From Amphirosellinia nigrospora (taxonomy: Eukaryota > Ascomycota > Sordariomycetes > Xylariales > Xylariaceae), in assembly GCA_004123355.1 (NCBI GenBank), contig SCHM01000006.1, positions 372,001 through 436,000 on the forward strand: DNA of 64,000 bases, in the 5' to 3' direction. How positions within the stretch are numbered: position 1 is the stretch's first letter; each line of letters opens with the position of its first letter. Under the pieces are notes generated by a model. That model was not told the origin of the DNA and did no database searches. It saw only the letters and a list, made by a program, of their open reading frames with translations. This document shows positions 36,013-47,755 of the stretch, piece by piece. The position numbers and the translations under genes were made by a program.

Positions 36013-37657
36013 TCTCGTCAGACTCGCAAGACTAAGGTGGAAAGAGGGTGATGTTTTTGAGAAACAGAGAAGTCAATGTAGTGAATTTTGCTTGTGTCAT
36101 GAATCTTGCCGCCGATTATTCCATACTAGAAAACATGAACTACCGTAAAAGTTACAATGCCCTGGGCACTTGATTCGTGACAGTTGCTGCGTTAAGCTTT
36201 GATTTATTAGGAATCCCTGCATATGCCCCATCACGATTCTGGTATAGTGCGATCCTAGCCCTGAACGAAGTCCCTTGTCAGGGTGTGGATATCGCGGACC
36301 CCAGTCTATATATCAATACATAACCTATATGATTCAACGACAGTCTGACTAGCTGGTGTCCTTCTAGGTCTCGTCTGCTTTGCATGCGTCTTCGCCACGT
36401 TGGCTAATTCGCAAAAAAAACTATTCAGGCAGAAAATAGCCACTATTATCGAGCAACAGCTTTTCGTACTTTTTGGTGTAGAGGTATATAGAGCGTTAAT
36501 TATAAGCGGGGTTATTGCCAGGGCGATTTATCTACTTAGGTGTAACCGTATGGAGTAGCCCAGACTTTCGCGATAGCCTCAACTCTTTGTCGCCCTAACG
36601 GCTGCCGGATACAGCAAACAGGTGTAGCTTTTCCACCAATGTAAGCCGTTGGCTGAGTACTTACCAGGTTAAACTACAGACTGTTCCGTATATCGGTCTA
36701 CCACCGCTTATTACTCTTCATGCCGCACTGTCACGTTATTTCGCGTGATGCACGTTCGCATTCCGACCTTGCATCCTGTAAGCATGGTCTATGTTTGAAA
36801 CAGGCTTTAGTCAGCCCAGATATATCCCGCGTACTATCCACGAGACTAGACACGATGGCGGCTACATGCCGCTAAACGGGAATTTGCTAACTTATAGCCA
36901 GTCTTTCGGCCACCCTACTACTCTCAAAAAGGTGTTCTATGACTATATGCGCTGTTGAGCTTGGCAGTAAACGTTACCTATAAACTATATACCCGTAGAA
37001 AAACAAACAGGGATCTAGGTAAACGGGAAGCATGGTCTGCGGTAAGATTCCGCTGCCAAGTGAATAGAACGCTAACTAAGTCCGTACTATGTGGATGGGC
37101 ACTGCTACGAGCTCAAGATAATGCTCTTCGTTGCATGCAAAACTATCTACAAGGCATACTTTGCCTAACACTCTTCTCTTGAAATCTTGATAAAATCTTT
37201 GGTTTAACGCGCTATCGTAGATTCCATTTTGTTTTAAGCGATATAAGAGAGATGGATAATCGGCAATCGATTTCTCAAAGACCTACTAATACCCCTGTTC
37301 GTGGCTATTCCAATTTAGAGCTAGCGGGTTCATTGATACTGCATTGTTGACCAGCAGTTTCAAGATATGCCATCTGGAATCCACGACCAAACGAAGGCAT
37401 TCCTTTGCAAACTTTCAATTCTATCGGTTATAGTGCAATTAGATGTGTTCTAGTTAGATGCGATTGTTAGGACTTCAATCGAGCTGCAAGTAGCTATGCA
37501 ACTACTACGAGCTAGATTGCTTAGAACTTTGACGGACCATTTCACAGAAGGAAGATATCATGTAATAGGTGTTGTGAACTTTTATGCCATTGTGATATCT
37601 GGTATCCTTTCCAAAAACGTATCTTAAGTTTCCAACCCCCTACGGCAAAAAATCCAA
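36013..37657. other. Gene-poor stretch
   Basis: About 1.6 kb without a credible gene. A 75-codon frame at 36955-37182 has no recognisable features. No RNA gene or repeat seen. Confidence 0.35.
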
Positions 37658-37999
37658 CTATTCGCCCAGAACATTAGCCGCATCCGCAGCATCAACATCG
37701 TCTGTATACGGGCTCGAGAGAATAACTTTTGACCCTATAAGTGGACGGAATAAGCACGTGCATCTAATGTCTTTAGTTTCATCCTCCACTTACCGTCGGC
37801 ATCAACAACAGTAACAGCATTGTCGATGTTGTTGTGGTAGTTAAATGCGTCTGATTCTACATCTTCGGCATTGACCGCATTGTTGATGTTGTTCGTGTAT
37901 TGAACGAGTCTAGATCGCTGGCGGGGTAGGCTCGCGAATGATAGGTGCACTAAGTGCACTTACTGCGAGTAGGCCGGCAATGATAGCGAATGACTTCAT
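37658..37999 (-). CDS. Small secreted repeat protein, possible RiPP precursor
   Basis: The start at 37999 gives a strong signal peptide, MKSFAIIAGLLAVSALSAPI. After a frame adjustment near 37925-37935, the exon reads on with three diverged segments that each begin with Tyr: YTNNINNAVN, YHNNIDNAVT and, past an intron at 37793-37735, YTDDVDAADA. The end is ANVLGE at 37658. DNA in the first two segments is itself repeated. The product is about 100 residues. It is transcribed away from the UstYa-like gene at 38521, with about 520 bp of shared promoter. Fungal dikaritin precursors have a signal peptide plus repeats whose cores start with Tyr, but those repeats are separated by Kex2 sites (KR), which are absent here. 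A structural or unknown secreted protein is an alternative. Confidence 0.5.
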
Positions 38000-38520
38000 C
38001 TTCAGATATTATAAAATTTGCAATGATGGATCGTTGGAGGTTGGGCTAGGTCGATTCACAATAGACGGAATGACTGGTTTTAGGTGGCCGGATACGCGAT
38101 TTTATATACTCCCTGCATACCTGAAGTACACTTCGTCGCTTTTCAAATATGTACAGTGTATCCTCTTCATGCCGCAAGCATTCCGCTTTCCTATCACCCT
38201 TACCGTTGCGAAATAGCTTCGTCTCGTGATATATAGTTAGATAGCAAGCGAGAAATTGAGTGTATAGTAGTATTCTTCGAGGATAGCCCTTCAGGCCCTA
38301 GCACTATATTGGCAGGTGAAGCTAGTGTGGACACAAGCGTCACAACGCAACTCCTAGTAAGCACTAGTCTTCAGCTATGGTTTCTCCCAACGGTCAGCGA
38401 AAAGCGATAGCGAACAGAGGCTCACCAGTTATGTTCATCTATCCCTGCCTCAAATAGAATTCAAACAACTCAGTGAAACTGTCTTCTCTCTTTTGCTCTG
38501 CCTCTTCTGTGTAGGCAAAT
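38000..38520. promoter_or_regulatory. Shared divergent promoter, secreted repeat protein and UstYa-like gene
   Basis: The 520 bp between two divergent start codons must contain both promoters. No specific site was identified; the arrangement suggests co-regulation. Confidence 0.4.
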
Positions 38521-39675
38521 ATGGATGCACTCAGGGACATGAACTCCAGGTGGAGCACTTACCAAAAACTCGACTCAACTGAAGAGTTATTGCACAAAGA
38601 ACAAGACGATAACTCTGATAGTCATCCCGCAGCCATCCTAAAATCCTACCGAAAACTTATAGCCATTATTTCCGGTGCAGCACTTTTCTTTTTTGCATGC
38701 ACATCCGTCCTTTTAGTTGCACTCCTGTTAAAGAGACCCACAGACAGCCAATGCGGTATCCAAACGTCAATTTGGTGTAAGTCATCTATGATTGTGGCTT
38801 TAACACGCTGACAATTGAGTATTATATAGCGCCCGCCAATGAAGCAATTGAGTATGAGATAATAGAGCCTAATAATGCTTTTGCTCACAAATCTCCGTAT
38901 CGAGGACCCCCAACCCGGAGCTCGAAACTGCTTGGGATGGGCTATGGTTACGTAAGTCACAAGTCTGGGTTAAAAGCAATTGTTAACCAGCTATTAGATG
39001 GAGGCATAAGATTCCCGGAAGAAAAGCTTCCACTGATTAACCGTACCGTGGAGCTTGGGAATAATAGGACCCTCAAGCCTTGGCATGATGGAAAAGGGGG
39101 ATACCAGTAGGTCATTTTTCTCGATCTTATTATTGTTGAATTGTTGGGCTCTCGTGCCTGGAGTGGGAATAACTATACTCAAGTTATTGTATCTTTTCAA
39201 AATGAAGTCAAGGCTAAACACTTGAATCACAGTTCTCAGCTCGAAGTCTATCACCAACTTCATTGTCTGGTACGTTTTATCTTCAAGTTGACTCGTGCAG
39301 GCCGTTGACTTCATATAGAACCTTATTCGTCAATATACATGGCGAGACTGGTACTTCCGATCCAGAAATCGTTCGCATGTCAGGGGATATGCTGGCTTCA
39401 GACGTCGAAGCTCGGATGCACACAGACCATTGCATCGAAGCTTTAAGGTTGGCCATCATGTGCACAGGGGACACTACACCATCTATCACGGTGTTGAACC
39501 CAAATGCTCCGAGGGGGAAATGGCTGATTTTAGCCCACACAAAAAGTGCCGCAAGTTCGAGAAGCTTCAAGAATGGTCGGTACTGAACCAAATTAACTTC
39601 CCTCCGCCGTCCGACTGGAAACCAAGAAAGAAGAAGCCTGAAACTGGTCATGAGGAGCCTAAGGATGAATCCTAA
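38521..39675 (+). CDS. UstYa-like protein (DUF3328, RiPP/mycotoxin oxidase family)
   Basis: UstYa-type proteins are membrane-anchored copper-dependent oxidases that cyclise or hydroxylate ribosomal peptides (ustiloxin, phomopsin) and some other metabolites. The N-terminal region from 38521 is cytosolic (about 45 residues), followed by a membrane helix (LIAIISGAALFFFACTSVLL). An intron at 38777-38829 restores SPANEAIEYEIIE, then SPYRGPP and ELETAWDGLW. A second intron leads to DGGIRFPEEKLPLINRTVEL. The first family motif HxxHC is HQLHC in LEVYHQLHCL, and the second is HTDHC in ARMHTDHCIEALRLAIMC. The C-terminus reads KCRKFEKLQEW and ends lysine-rich. One-base losses are inferred near 38906-38916 (C run), at the donor near 39110, and near 39490. 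Both copper-site motifs are intact. Confidence 0.85.
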
Positions 39676-41244
39676 TGATTCATAAGAAAGCCCGCTGTTA
39701 TTGAAATGTTTAAGAACTACTTATTCTTATTGATGAAGCCTTTAAAGCCTCCAAACCCGGCACCTAGGTTTAAACACCAAAACTACCTAGAAGAGTCGAG
39801 TGGAAGCAGAGTCACCGATCAAGTCGAAGGTGCCTTTTCCGGAGAAGGACGACTATCGTTCCAATAGAATCCGAACTTTCGGGATTTAAGAGAGCGTTCT
39901 TTGTCATTGGATGTGATTGTCACTTTTCTCGGCCTGTTGATAGCAGTTATTAGGCTAATCTAGATGAGCAGCAATTAATTATTCCTCGTTCAAGGGGCTA
40001 GTATGGTTTCTCACAGCACGTTACTTTCCGAGTCTCTCCTCTGCCATCTACTTAATCTCCCGTGCATTGTAGATATACTTGGAGTTTAGGAGAGCATCGT
40101 TCGCATTTTTATCATTACTCGCGCTTAAAAGGCCGAAAAGGTTGTTGAGTGTACTCAACATTATGCCACCATGTCGATGATAACGAGCTTCTAGTCAGAC
40201 GACGTAGGCCCCTTATCAGTGACCCTGATATATGGGGTATTTCAGTGATGCTCGTTGTACGCGAAGGTCTCTCAAGCTTCCTGTGTGGACGTAACATGGC
40301 TATATATAGATAATCCATTTGTAGCTACCCCTTAATGCGATTAAAGTTTCTATCCGCGCAAACCTGAAGGAGAATTGTCCGGATAAGAGCTAAGAAAGGA
40401 ATCTTATAACATTACATAGTGCAGCCGATTTCGAAGTTCAACAATCACCGCAGTTCTTCAGCACATGTGATCACACAGTTGGTGCACTGAGGAACTTGAT
40501 GTTGCGCTCAAAGAAAAAGAGTAGCCGAGCTGCTAAGGGAGCGGCGGCTCGATTCTTTAAGCCGCGCAAAGAAATTGACTTGCACACGACGGATAGTTTC
40601 TGTCACCCCCTCTAATATAGTCTTTACCGGAGCCAACATGGCCTTCACATTTAATTGCGCAAATGACATGCGTAACAGGTGCAAGCCTACACCGTTCATG
40701 GGTCAGACTGAACAAGCTGTTGCCAACGGAAGTCGCTCTTTTGTCAGACAGTCAACCTCTGAGCGTGAAATCAGAATCCACGAAGGAGCAATGATCTCGG
40801 TCTGCCTCGGCAATATGATAGTGAAATTTCTAGGATTATTTTGGACTGCGAGGGAAAGCAGAATTAAAATATTTGCATGGTAGGTCATTTCCCCAATCTA
40901 TACCTTCACGGTGTTCGTCTAGATACAGCGAATTGGCCGACCGGATGGCTGTTGGGGGGGGGTGGTGTTTTAAATGGTGCTACCGTTCTCAGGGGCAACA
41001 CTATCTTCAACATGTCCATCGACAAGCTCAGAGATAGCCTTCGATAGAAATTCTCGGGTCTCGATAATTGGATCGCATTTTCCGTGATCGGGATCTTGAG
41101 TTTTTTTATTCTTACCACATCCATGACTAAACTGTTAGGCAGTGAAGGGCAAGCCAATTGGGTCGCAGCCAATGGATTCGTGTGTGGTCTTACTGCGATC
41201 ACTACCAAGCCTCGCAACCGCCCCCATTCTCCATCTTTCAAGGC
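39676..41244. other. Gene-poor stretch with one doubtful small gene
   Basis: Between the UstYa-like gene and the end of GH71. Apart from the doubtful frame at 40500-40883, listed separately, nothing recognisable. A short G run lies near 40954-40961. Confidence 0.35.
40500..40883 (+). CDS. Doubtful small basic protein
   Basis: An ATG at 40500 opens a lysine/arginine-rich start (MLRSKKKSSRAAKGAAARFF) that stops after 38 codons. The next frame continues protein-like with TFNCANDMRNRCKPTPFMG and EGAMISVCLGNMIVKFLG. One indel would join them into a protein of about 125 residues. I recognise no family. It may be spurious. Confidence 0.2.
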   Translation, partial: CCAQRKRVAELLRERRLDSLSRAKKLTCTRRIVSVTPSNIVFTGANMAFTFNCANDMRNRCKPTPFMGQTEQAVANGSRSFVRQSTSEREIRIHEGAMISVCLGNMIVKFLGLFWTARESRIKIFAW

Positions 41245-43323
41245 CTAATGGAATCCAACAACAAAGTAGTTAAAGTTACAAGTCGGCGGATTAGCCTGAA
41301 CATTCACCAAGCTCCGCGCTTGCACACTGTTAGCTCCATTGATGACAATCTTAGCACTTTGCGCCCCAGTCTGCATTCCACCACAGAGCCATAATTTAGT
41401 CCCGCAGAAAGCGGAATCGACCCGAAAGTCTGGCTTCCTGAGGTAACTACAAGACTAGCTCCGGTAGTCCCTTGCGGCAGCACAACCGCATAGTTGACAG
41501 CATCCAACGCCGAGGCCGCGTTTTGTGGTGGGTTGTTGCAGGACTTTAAATTGGGTCGGTACCACATGGCACCGATGGGTGTAGATCCGGGTGGCTTCAT
41601 CTGCCCCGCGCCTACGCCTGACTTGAACGCGGCTATGAAGGATGTGATCAGCGGCTGCCAGGCGTCATGCGGCCATGTGGCTGTGTTGGCGTAGGACAAG
41701 ATGGTAGTGCCGGAGAGGGATTCATTCCAGACATTCCCTATGTAGTGGCTTTCACCTGCGTCGTTCTATGGCCATTCGAGGTTAGGTCACGGCTTGGAGA
41801 GGGTGAGGGGGAAGATGCAGGAGCCAGTCTACGTACCCAGGTTATTACTTCGGTGAAGTCTGGTTTCAGCTGGAGAATCTGGGACATTCGCTGGCCTAGG
41901 TTGGATTCGCCTACGCGGTAATAGTAATTTCCACCGCAGCAGTTTTTGAATTGGAGGGAGGATAGACCTGGCGTTTACACAGTTCAATATCGGGCGACTC
42001 TGGAGAAAAGGGGTGTGGGATTGCCTACCCATCATGTAACTCTTCCCGGCACCGTGGGCATAGTTCATCACGGCGCTATCACCTGCCGAACTGACATTTT
42101 CCGGACGACCCGATGTAGACTGCGGCCAGGCAGACTCCCAGCTGAAATATCCGTCAACTATCGAGTTGTAACTGGATAGGTAAGAACTAGGATTTGTGTA
42201 GTACTGGCTTGTGTCACCGGCGCCGGCTACATCGAGGTTGGGGATCAAGTAGATATTTGACGACTGCTTGAAAGACTGCCACTGGTTGAGTAAGCTGTAC
42301 CCGCCGTAGGAAGACACGACCGGTTTTCCGTTCACCTGGAGGTACGCCGAAGAGCCCTTGTACATGTTGAACACGGGGATGTGGTCGGAGATGGTGCCGT
42401 CCTGGAACGTGTCGAAGCTGAAGAATAGCTTGAACTTGCCACCTGTCGCCTCTGCGGCAGAAAACATCTGCCGTACTGTGTCCAGGGACCAAGAAGCCGA
42501 GGGTGCGCCCTGGTTCAAGGCGAAGGCATCGATGCCAGCTGCCATGGCATTCTGCACGTCCAGTTGGGCATGGTTGGTGCTGGAATCAACGGTTCCGATC
42601 TACACATTGGGACATTAACTAAGGATTTCTGACGAAGGAGATGGAGATGATGTACCAGGTAATGTGCAAAGACAAGACCCTTCCCTGTGGGACTCGATCC
42701 GGTACCTGTGGTCGTGGTAGTCGGATTCCCTGTAGTTGTCGTTGGCTTCGTGTGGTCGTCGTGGTGACGGTGGCACCTGAGCCAGCTGATACCTAATAGC
42801 AATCCGAGTGAGTTGACAGTTATCATGAATGGACCAAAGTCTCTTTCACGCACCAGCCTTGCAGATGTCAAAGACCCGACGGAGCCCACGCAGGTTCCGG
42901 CGAGATTCTTGGAGCTATCATACGCTCCGACTAAACCCACTTGGCAACAGAAATCATTGCCCTGGAACCCCTGCCATAATGACCAGGCCGTGTCGGCACA
43001 GCGGGGCCCGCCTTCGATAGAGCCTCGACAAGCGGAATCTATTTTTTATATCAGATCATCACACCCGTCGCTTGCCGAGGCAATGGTTTGTACTTACTCG
43101 ACGTGCAACATGCGGCTGCTTCGTCGTTCGCCGCGGCAATGCAGAATAGGCTGGACGGGCAACATGCGCCACCGCCGCTACATGCGTTCGAGCCGCTCGG
43201 GCAACTGCCGGATTGCAATGACCAACCCTGCTGCACGGAACGCCGGGAGACTAGACAGGATGCCAGGTCGGCGCCGAGGGCGGCAGCAAGAAGCGCAACT
43301 ATATTTCGCTGCATGATGGGCAA
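41245..43323 (-). CDS. Secreted GH71 alpha-1,3-glucanase (mutanase)
   Basis: GH71 enzymes hydrolyse alpha-1,3-glucan of fungal walls. The start at 43323 (or the in-frame ATG at 43314) gives a signal peptide (MQRNIVALLAAALGADLASC) and an N-terminal Cys-rich zone (ACSGGGACCPSSLFCIAA, then QVGLVGAYDSSKNLAGTC). A Thr-rich linker (TTTTGNPTTTTTGTGSSPTG) leads to the catalytic domain: KGLVFAHYL, then DVQNAMAAGIDAFALNQG after an intron, KFKLFFSFDTFQDG, NIYLIPNLDVAGAGD and DGYFSWESAWPQS. The end carries ILQLKPDFTEVITW and an accessory beta-type domain ending CNFNYFVVGFH at 41245. At least one frame correction is needed near the 3' end, and others further upstream. With the nearby GH55 gene it gives capacity against both major fungal wall glucans. 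Confidence 0.8.
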
Positions 43324-44922
43324 AGTACACCCTCAGTTCGGTTATCAAGAACCAGGCGAGCAATACCAATGAACTTCTCGTGCTCCTACCTCGCCGTTAA
43401 GGGCACTCTATGCCATATATATACGTCGTGACATATCAGGTGGTTACTTTGCGTGCACCTCGGCGGCCGATAGTTTATTGCAGAAGCACCTACGGAGTTA
43501 GTTTTGCATATCGGGAATAAGGAGTGACAGTTGGGGGTCAAGAAATCGGTCCTTTTCATCATAATACGACCGTGAAAGCTGGCGCTCGTGAACGTGGGAA
43601 TCCTTCAGAGGCCTCGAACGGGCGGTAACAAGTAATGGGTTCATATTCTCCATTCCCTATCCGGTAGGTTGTTCGGCTCCCGCCCGAAGCCGGGCAGATG
43701 AGTTGCCTTAGCACACATAGCCCGTAACTATAAGCAGATGTGGTAGCTAGGACTAGCCTTAACCCTTCGGGTACCTAAGCCTAACTGGGCTTTCTGGGTA
43801 ATGCGCTATCTACTTGGTTAGCGGGGAAACGGGCCTTTTTGAATCGGTTGTTGTTTCTTCTCCGGCTCCACTAGATATCGAGATTCCCACGTGGCTTTTC
43901 TATATTTACGGTGACTTATATGTAAGCCAGGTCACTTTGCATATGCGGCGGCACTGGTGATAGCGTTGAATGAGATAATAAGTGGTAGGCCTCTAAAACA
44001 GACTTTCGAGTATGTTTTCGAGGAGGGCTTGCCGACTTTACCATGTAGAATTATTGGAGTCCCATCTCGCTAATGCCAGCTAACTTAGCCATAACGTACT
44101 GGACACAACAACAACTAGCTCGAAGTTTGCAGCAAGACTAAGGTTTCTAGGCAAAACCTAGGAAACTAGAAATCCAATTGAGGCAGACATTGCGAATAGA
44201 GTTGCATGAAAGGCCAGTCCCCCAACTCTCAGAAAATGCCCACGTTATCACGCGGACAATGCCTAAAGCCACTAGCAACAGGGCCACGAGCCACACGAAG
44301 TTCTAGAAGGCCGATTTGCTCCGACCCCTGCTGTTGAGGGCTGGGACATCTAGAATAAATATGAGGGGTATTCGTCACCATAGCCTCGTGTAGTATGGAC
44401 CGCTCTCGAGGAAGCCTAGGACCGGAGGTTCAAGTCTCTCTATAAATAAGAGAGTAAAGGCGAGGGTAGACCCCAAAGAGATTATTGACCGAATAGAACA
44501 TTGAGTTCCACACACCTGAGTGCAAGTTCTTGTCACAAAAATCGAAGACAAAATGATTACACTGTCTAACCTTGGGCAATTCTTGGAGACTCGACTATGT
44601 AACTACCTGTATTCGAGAGCTGATGAAATCTCACAGAATAAATAAAGAGGAATTGGTCCCGGGAAGATCTCCAATGAATGCGGTGGACAACCGGCGAGTT
44701 TGACCTCGTGAGAACCCGCAGGTTCTTCAAAATCATGTGCTTAGATCTGCCAGCGAGAGGAATATCTAATCTGCCTAGGGGTAGACTCTGTCTGGTGTTA
44801 TTTTATTATCCGAGAGACCCAGTGTATCGTTCACCCAGCTCGTTGCGAATTTCACAAGAGGTGGTCTTGTAGCCCGTCTTGACTGATTTGAGTCCACATA
44901 GCGCTGGGGTAAGCTTTTACGT
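43324..44922. other. Gene-poor stretch
   Basis: About 1.6 kb upstream of GH71. Only scattered short frames. A small perfect hairpin (CTCTCT, 8-nt loop, AGAGAG) lies near 44436-44456. Nothing else recognised. Confidence 0.35.
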
Positions 44923-45249
44923 CTAGCCAACTGCTGAAGTCAACATCAAACCGCCAGCTAGAAATGTGAGTATCGACGCCGGAGCCGTAGACCAGCCATG
45001 TGCGTGGCTAACCCGAGGGCCGTAGTTATAGACTAGATAGAGTACACTGCTATTGATTGCAAGCCCTTTGATCAGAGTGCTGTTTGTCATTTTGTATCGT
45101 CGAGCATATGATTTGCCCACATGAATGTCACCAGATCTATAGCATATTCCCGAATGGCCGGCCATGTGATGTGCCTGAAGTTCAAAATCAGTTGCGAAAG
45201 GGGATATAGTCTCCTCAGCCTCGACTGCGAGGGAACCGTAAGAACACAT
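44923..45249 (-). CDS. Hypothetical protein with a hydrophobic C-terminus
   Basis: A 108-codon frame. The middle is polar (GHSGICYRSGDIHVGKSYAR) and the C-terminus is a hydrophobic stretch, PASILTFLAGGLMLTSAVG, of the sort seen in GPI-anchored or tail-anchored proteins. There is no N-terminal signal peptide, so if real it is probably the last exon of a larger, unrecognised gene. Confidence 0.25.
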   Translation of the reverse strand: MCSYGSLAVEAEETISPFATDFELQAHHMAGHSGICYRSGDIHVGKSYARRYKMTNSTLIKGLAINSSVLYLVYNYGPRVSHAHGWSTAPASILTFLAGGLMLTSAVG

Positions 45250-46182
45250 CTACCGTTCTTTTAAGTAATCGTTAATATCCTTAGCTCATGAACCATTAGC
45301 TATTCTGGCTATCATGGTCCATGCGTTGCCGTCCTGTGGATAGGAGCTCACGGAAGAACCAGCTGCGATAGTGTTGTTGGTGTGTAAGACAGAATAGAAT
45401 TCGCCTGCTCCTATGTTAGACAATCTCATAGTGAAGCAGAGTACTTGCAACTAAGCTTGAGCAAAAACAACCCCACTGGCTCGGAATATTGTTGATACTT
45501 ATACTTGTATTGTCAAAATGAAAAGTTCTTTAAGGCACCTAGCTAAAAGCCGCCTTAATTATAAGTTCCGCCCCGGCCTTCCGTTTTTGCGTTGTAATAC
45601 ATTTACGAAAACTCATCAGTTTCCGTATTGAATTCCAGCAAGACTCGAGGCCTGTGCTCAACATCCTTGTTGTTCCCTGGGAGATATTCCGTTGCGCCCC
45701 GTGACACACCTCCAAATCCAAATGAAAACAACAGAAACTAAGAGTTGGTGTCGCGAGCTAATTGTATACTGGACAACCAAAAAAAAAAAAGCAGCGTTCG
45801 CGAAACACGCGATGACTGGCAGCAACCAGCACGACAATTAAAGGGGCTGTCGAAATATCACGTGATTCAAACGAAACCCCGTTCCACGCCATGACAAACT
45901 ACCCCCACACGAAACTAACTCATTTTAATATCCCCTTCTCAAACCCGGACTCATCGGGATAAGTTGTCACGAGTAGATCTATCGTGTACGAGTAAGTCCC
46001 CGAAGCTCGAAGAGAGTTACCCAGATATCCTAGGAAAACGATCCGCCTCAGAGGCTATCTCGTATCTAAATTTTGAAAACTTGCGAAAAGAGTAGTCCAG
46101 TCAATATTGAACTCGTCGTTATACTTCGCCTACGCCCACTATCATCCTCTCGTTAGCAGGTTGTATTCAACATTCATGGATA
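45250..46182. other. Intergenic region
   Basis: About 930 bp upstream of the regulator gene, with an A12 run near 45780. A 60-codon frame at 45539-45721 is not recognisable. Confidence 0.35.
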
Positions 46183-47561
46183 ATGCGACGCCATTACAAA
46201 TCGCGCAATGGCTGTCTCAGGTGTAAGAAACGTCGAGTCAAGGTTAGAGAGAATCAATTGCAGTGCATTGGTTTAAAATGGGATCTGACCGGATTCAAAT
46301 CTAGTGCGATGAAAGGCGCCCTTGTGCTGCTTGTGTGAAGCATAGTGTACCATGTAGCCTGGGCGCCGCCGTTTCTACCACTTTTTCTCCAGCCAGCTCA
46401 ACGCCAACACGGTCAAACCCTGCTTCAGATGTAGGTACGTATTGCCAGGCTCCAACAATGCACCCATGTTTAGGTCATCAATAGGCAGATTCGAGCGTTA
46501 CAGGGAGTTCAACTCGCAACTTAGTTCTCGAGAACGCGCTGCGACCGTTACGGCCGTCGCAACCATCACCCAGGCCATGTGCAACACCATCATCACCCCT
46601 AATACCGGGCTGCTTTTCCTGTCCTTCTAGAGCTTCGGAGATCAATTCAGATAACCAGCAAAGGTCACCGTGGGTTACGGACTTGGAATTGATGCATCAC
46701 TGGAGCACAGTAACTTGTTTCACCCTCCCCAGGGGTAAAGAGCTCAGTCGCATTTGGCAGATCGAATGCGTCCAACTAGGATTCACAGATGAACCGCTCA
46801 TGCATCAAATATTGGCAATATCTGCTTTCCATATGGCCTATCTGCAACCGCCCCGTCGCCGCTTATACTTGATGCCTGCTTCTCAGCACCACGGTGAAGC
46901 CCTGCAAGGATTAAGAACGAGGTTTACTCATGAAGTTACCCCTGAAAGCTCACATTCCACTTTTGCAGCAGCCAGTCTACTAATTATCGGTGCGTTCGCA
47001 ACGTTTTCTGTTAGTGACGGAAACGAGAAAGATACGAGTCCTGCTCTGCAGGACATGCTTGACATGTTCGGTCTCATCAGAGGCATGAATGTGGTTCTGG
47101 AAGCATGGAACCATACTGTCCTACAAGGTCGATTCGCAGATCTCTTCGTTGATCACGAATCATCGCGACCTATGGTCTTCCTTGAAGCTATTTGTGAGAA
47201 ATTGCGGAACATGAAAGAAACCTTAGAGAGCGACCAACAGACACCAGTGATCAGTCGTGAAATCACAAACTTTATAGACTCTATCAAGCATTCGATTCGC
47301 TTCGCTCGTTCACCCGAGATAAGGCTTATAATGCTATGGCCAATCAGAGCGCATCAAGACTTTATTGCGCTCCTACACCAAAGAGAAGAGAGAGCAATAG
47401 CGATACTTGCTTACTATTGTGCTATCGTTCATGAGGCACAATCACACGCCTGGTACTGCACAAGATGGGGCGCAAATGTAGCTAAAGATATTATAAGAAT
47501 GATGAGCCCATTGGAGGCAGACACAGTTGCATGGCCATTGGCATATATGGGTTTGTCATAG
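46183..47561 (+). CDS. Zn2Cys6 transcription regulator (UPC2-like/Fungal_trans_2 type)
   Basis: Fungal binuclear-cluster activator with the DNA-binding domain at the extreme N-terminus. Exon 1 (46183-46242) encodes MRRHYKSRNGCLRCKKRRVK, and a GT-AG intron (46243-46304) joins it in frame to CDERRPCAACVKHSVPC, completing the six cysteines. A Ser/Thr/Pro-rich linker follows, with a further splice or frame change between 46435 and 46640. The regulatory domain begins TDLELMHHWSTVTCFTL and continues through WQIECVQLGFTDEPLMHQIL, LAISAFHMAYLQP and a long helical tail that stops at 47561. The order and spacing match sterol-uptake-type and cluster-linked regulators. It is convergent with the MFS gene, 194 bp away, and is the likely local regulator of the MFS, P450 and methyltransferase genes. 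Confidence 0.8.
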
Positions 47562-47755
47562 CTTTGCCCACCGGCTTGACACTAAACACTACTTTGCTAT
47601 ATTACCAGCACAACGTTCACCTATCGTGCAATAACATACAGCAGGATAGAGGCTGAAAGTTACATGGGTATAACAGATACACGTTTTTAATTCTACAGTT
47701 ATAGTGGTAGACGAGTGATGAATTGCATCGGTCACTCATACATCGGAGCGTGCGT

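Noticed and set aside
36955-37182. 75-codon frame as a second precursor peptide near the UstYa-like gene
   Set aside because: No signal peptide, no repeats and no Kex2-spaced segments.
42515-43372. Plus-strand frames opposite the GH71 N-terminal region
   Set aside because: They are shadows of the minus-strand GH71 exons.
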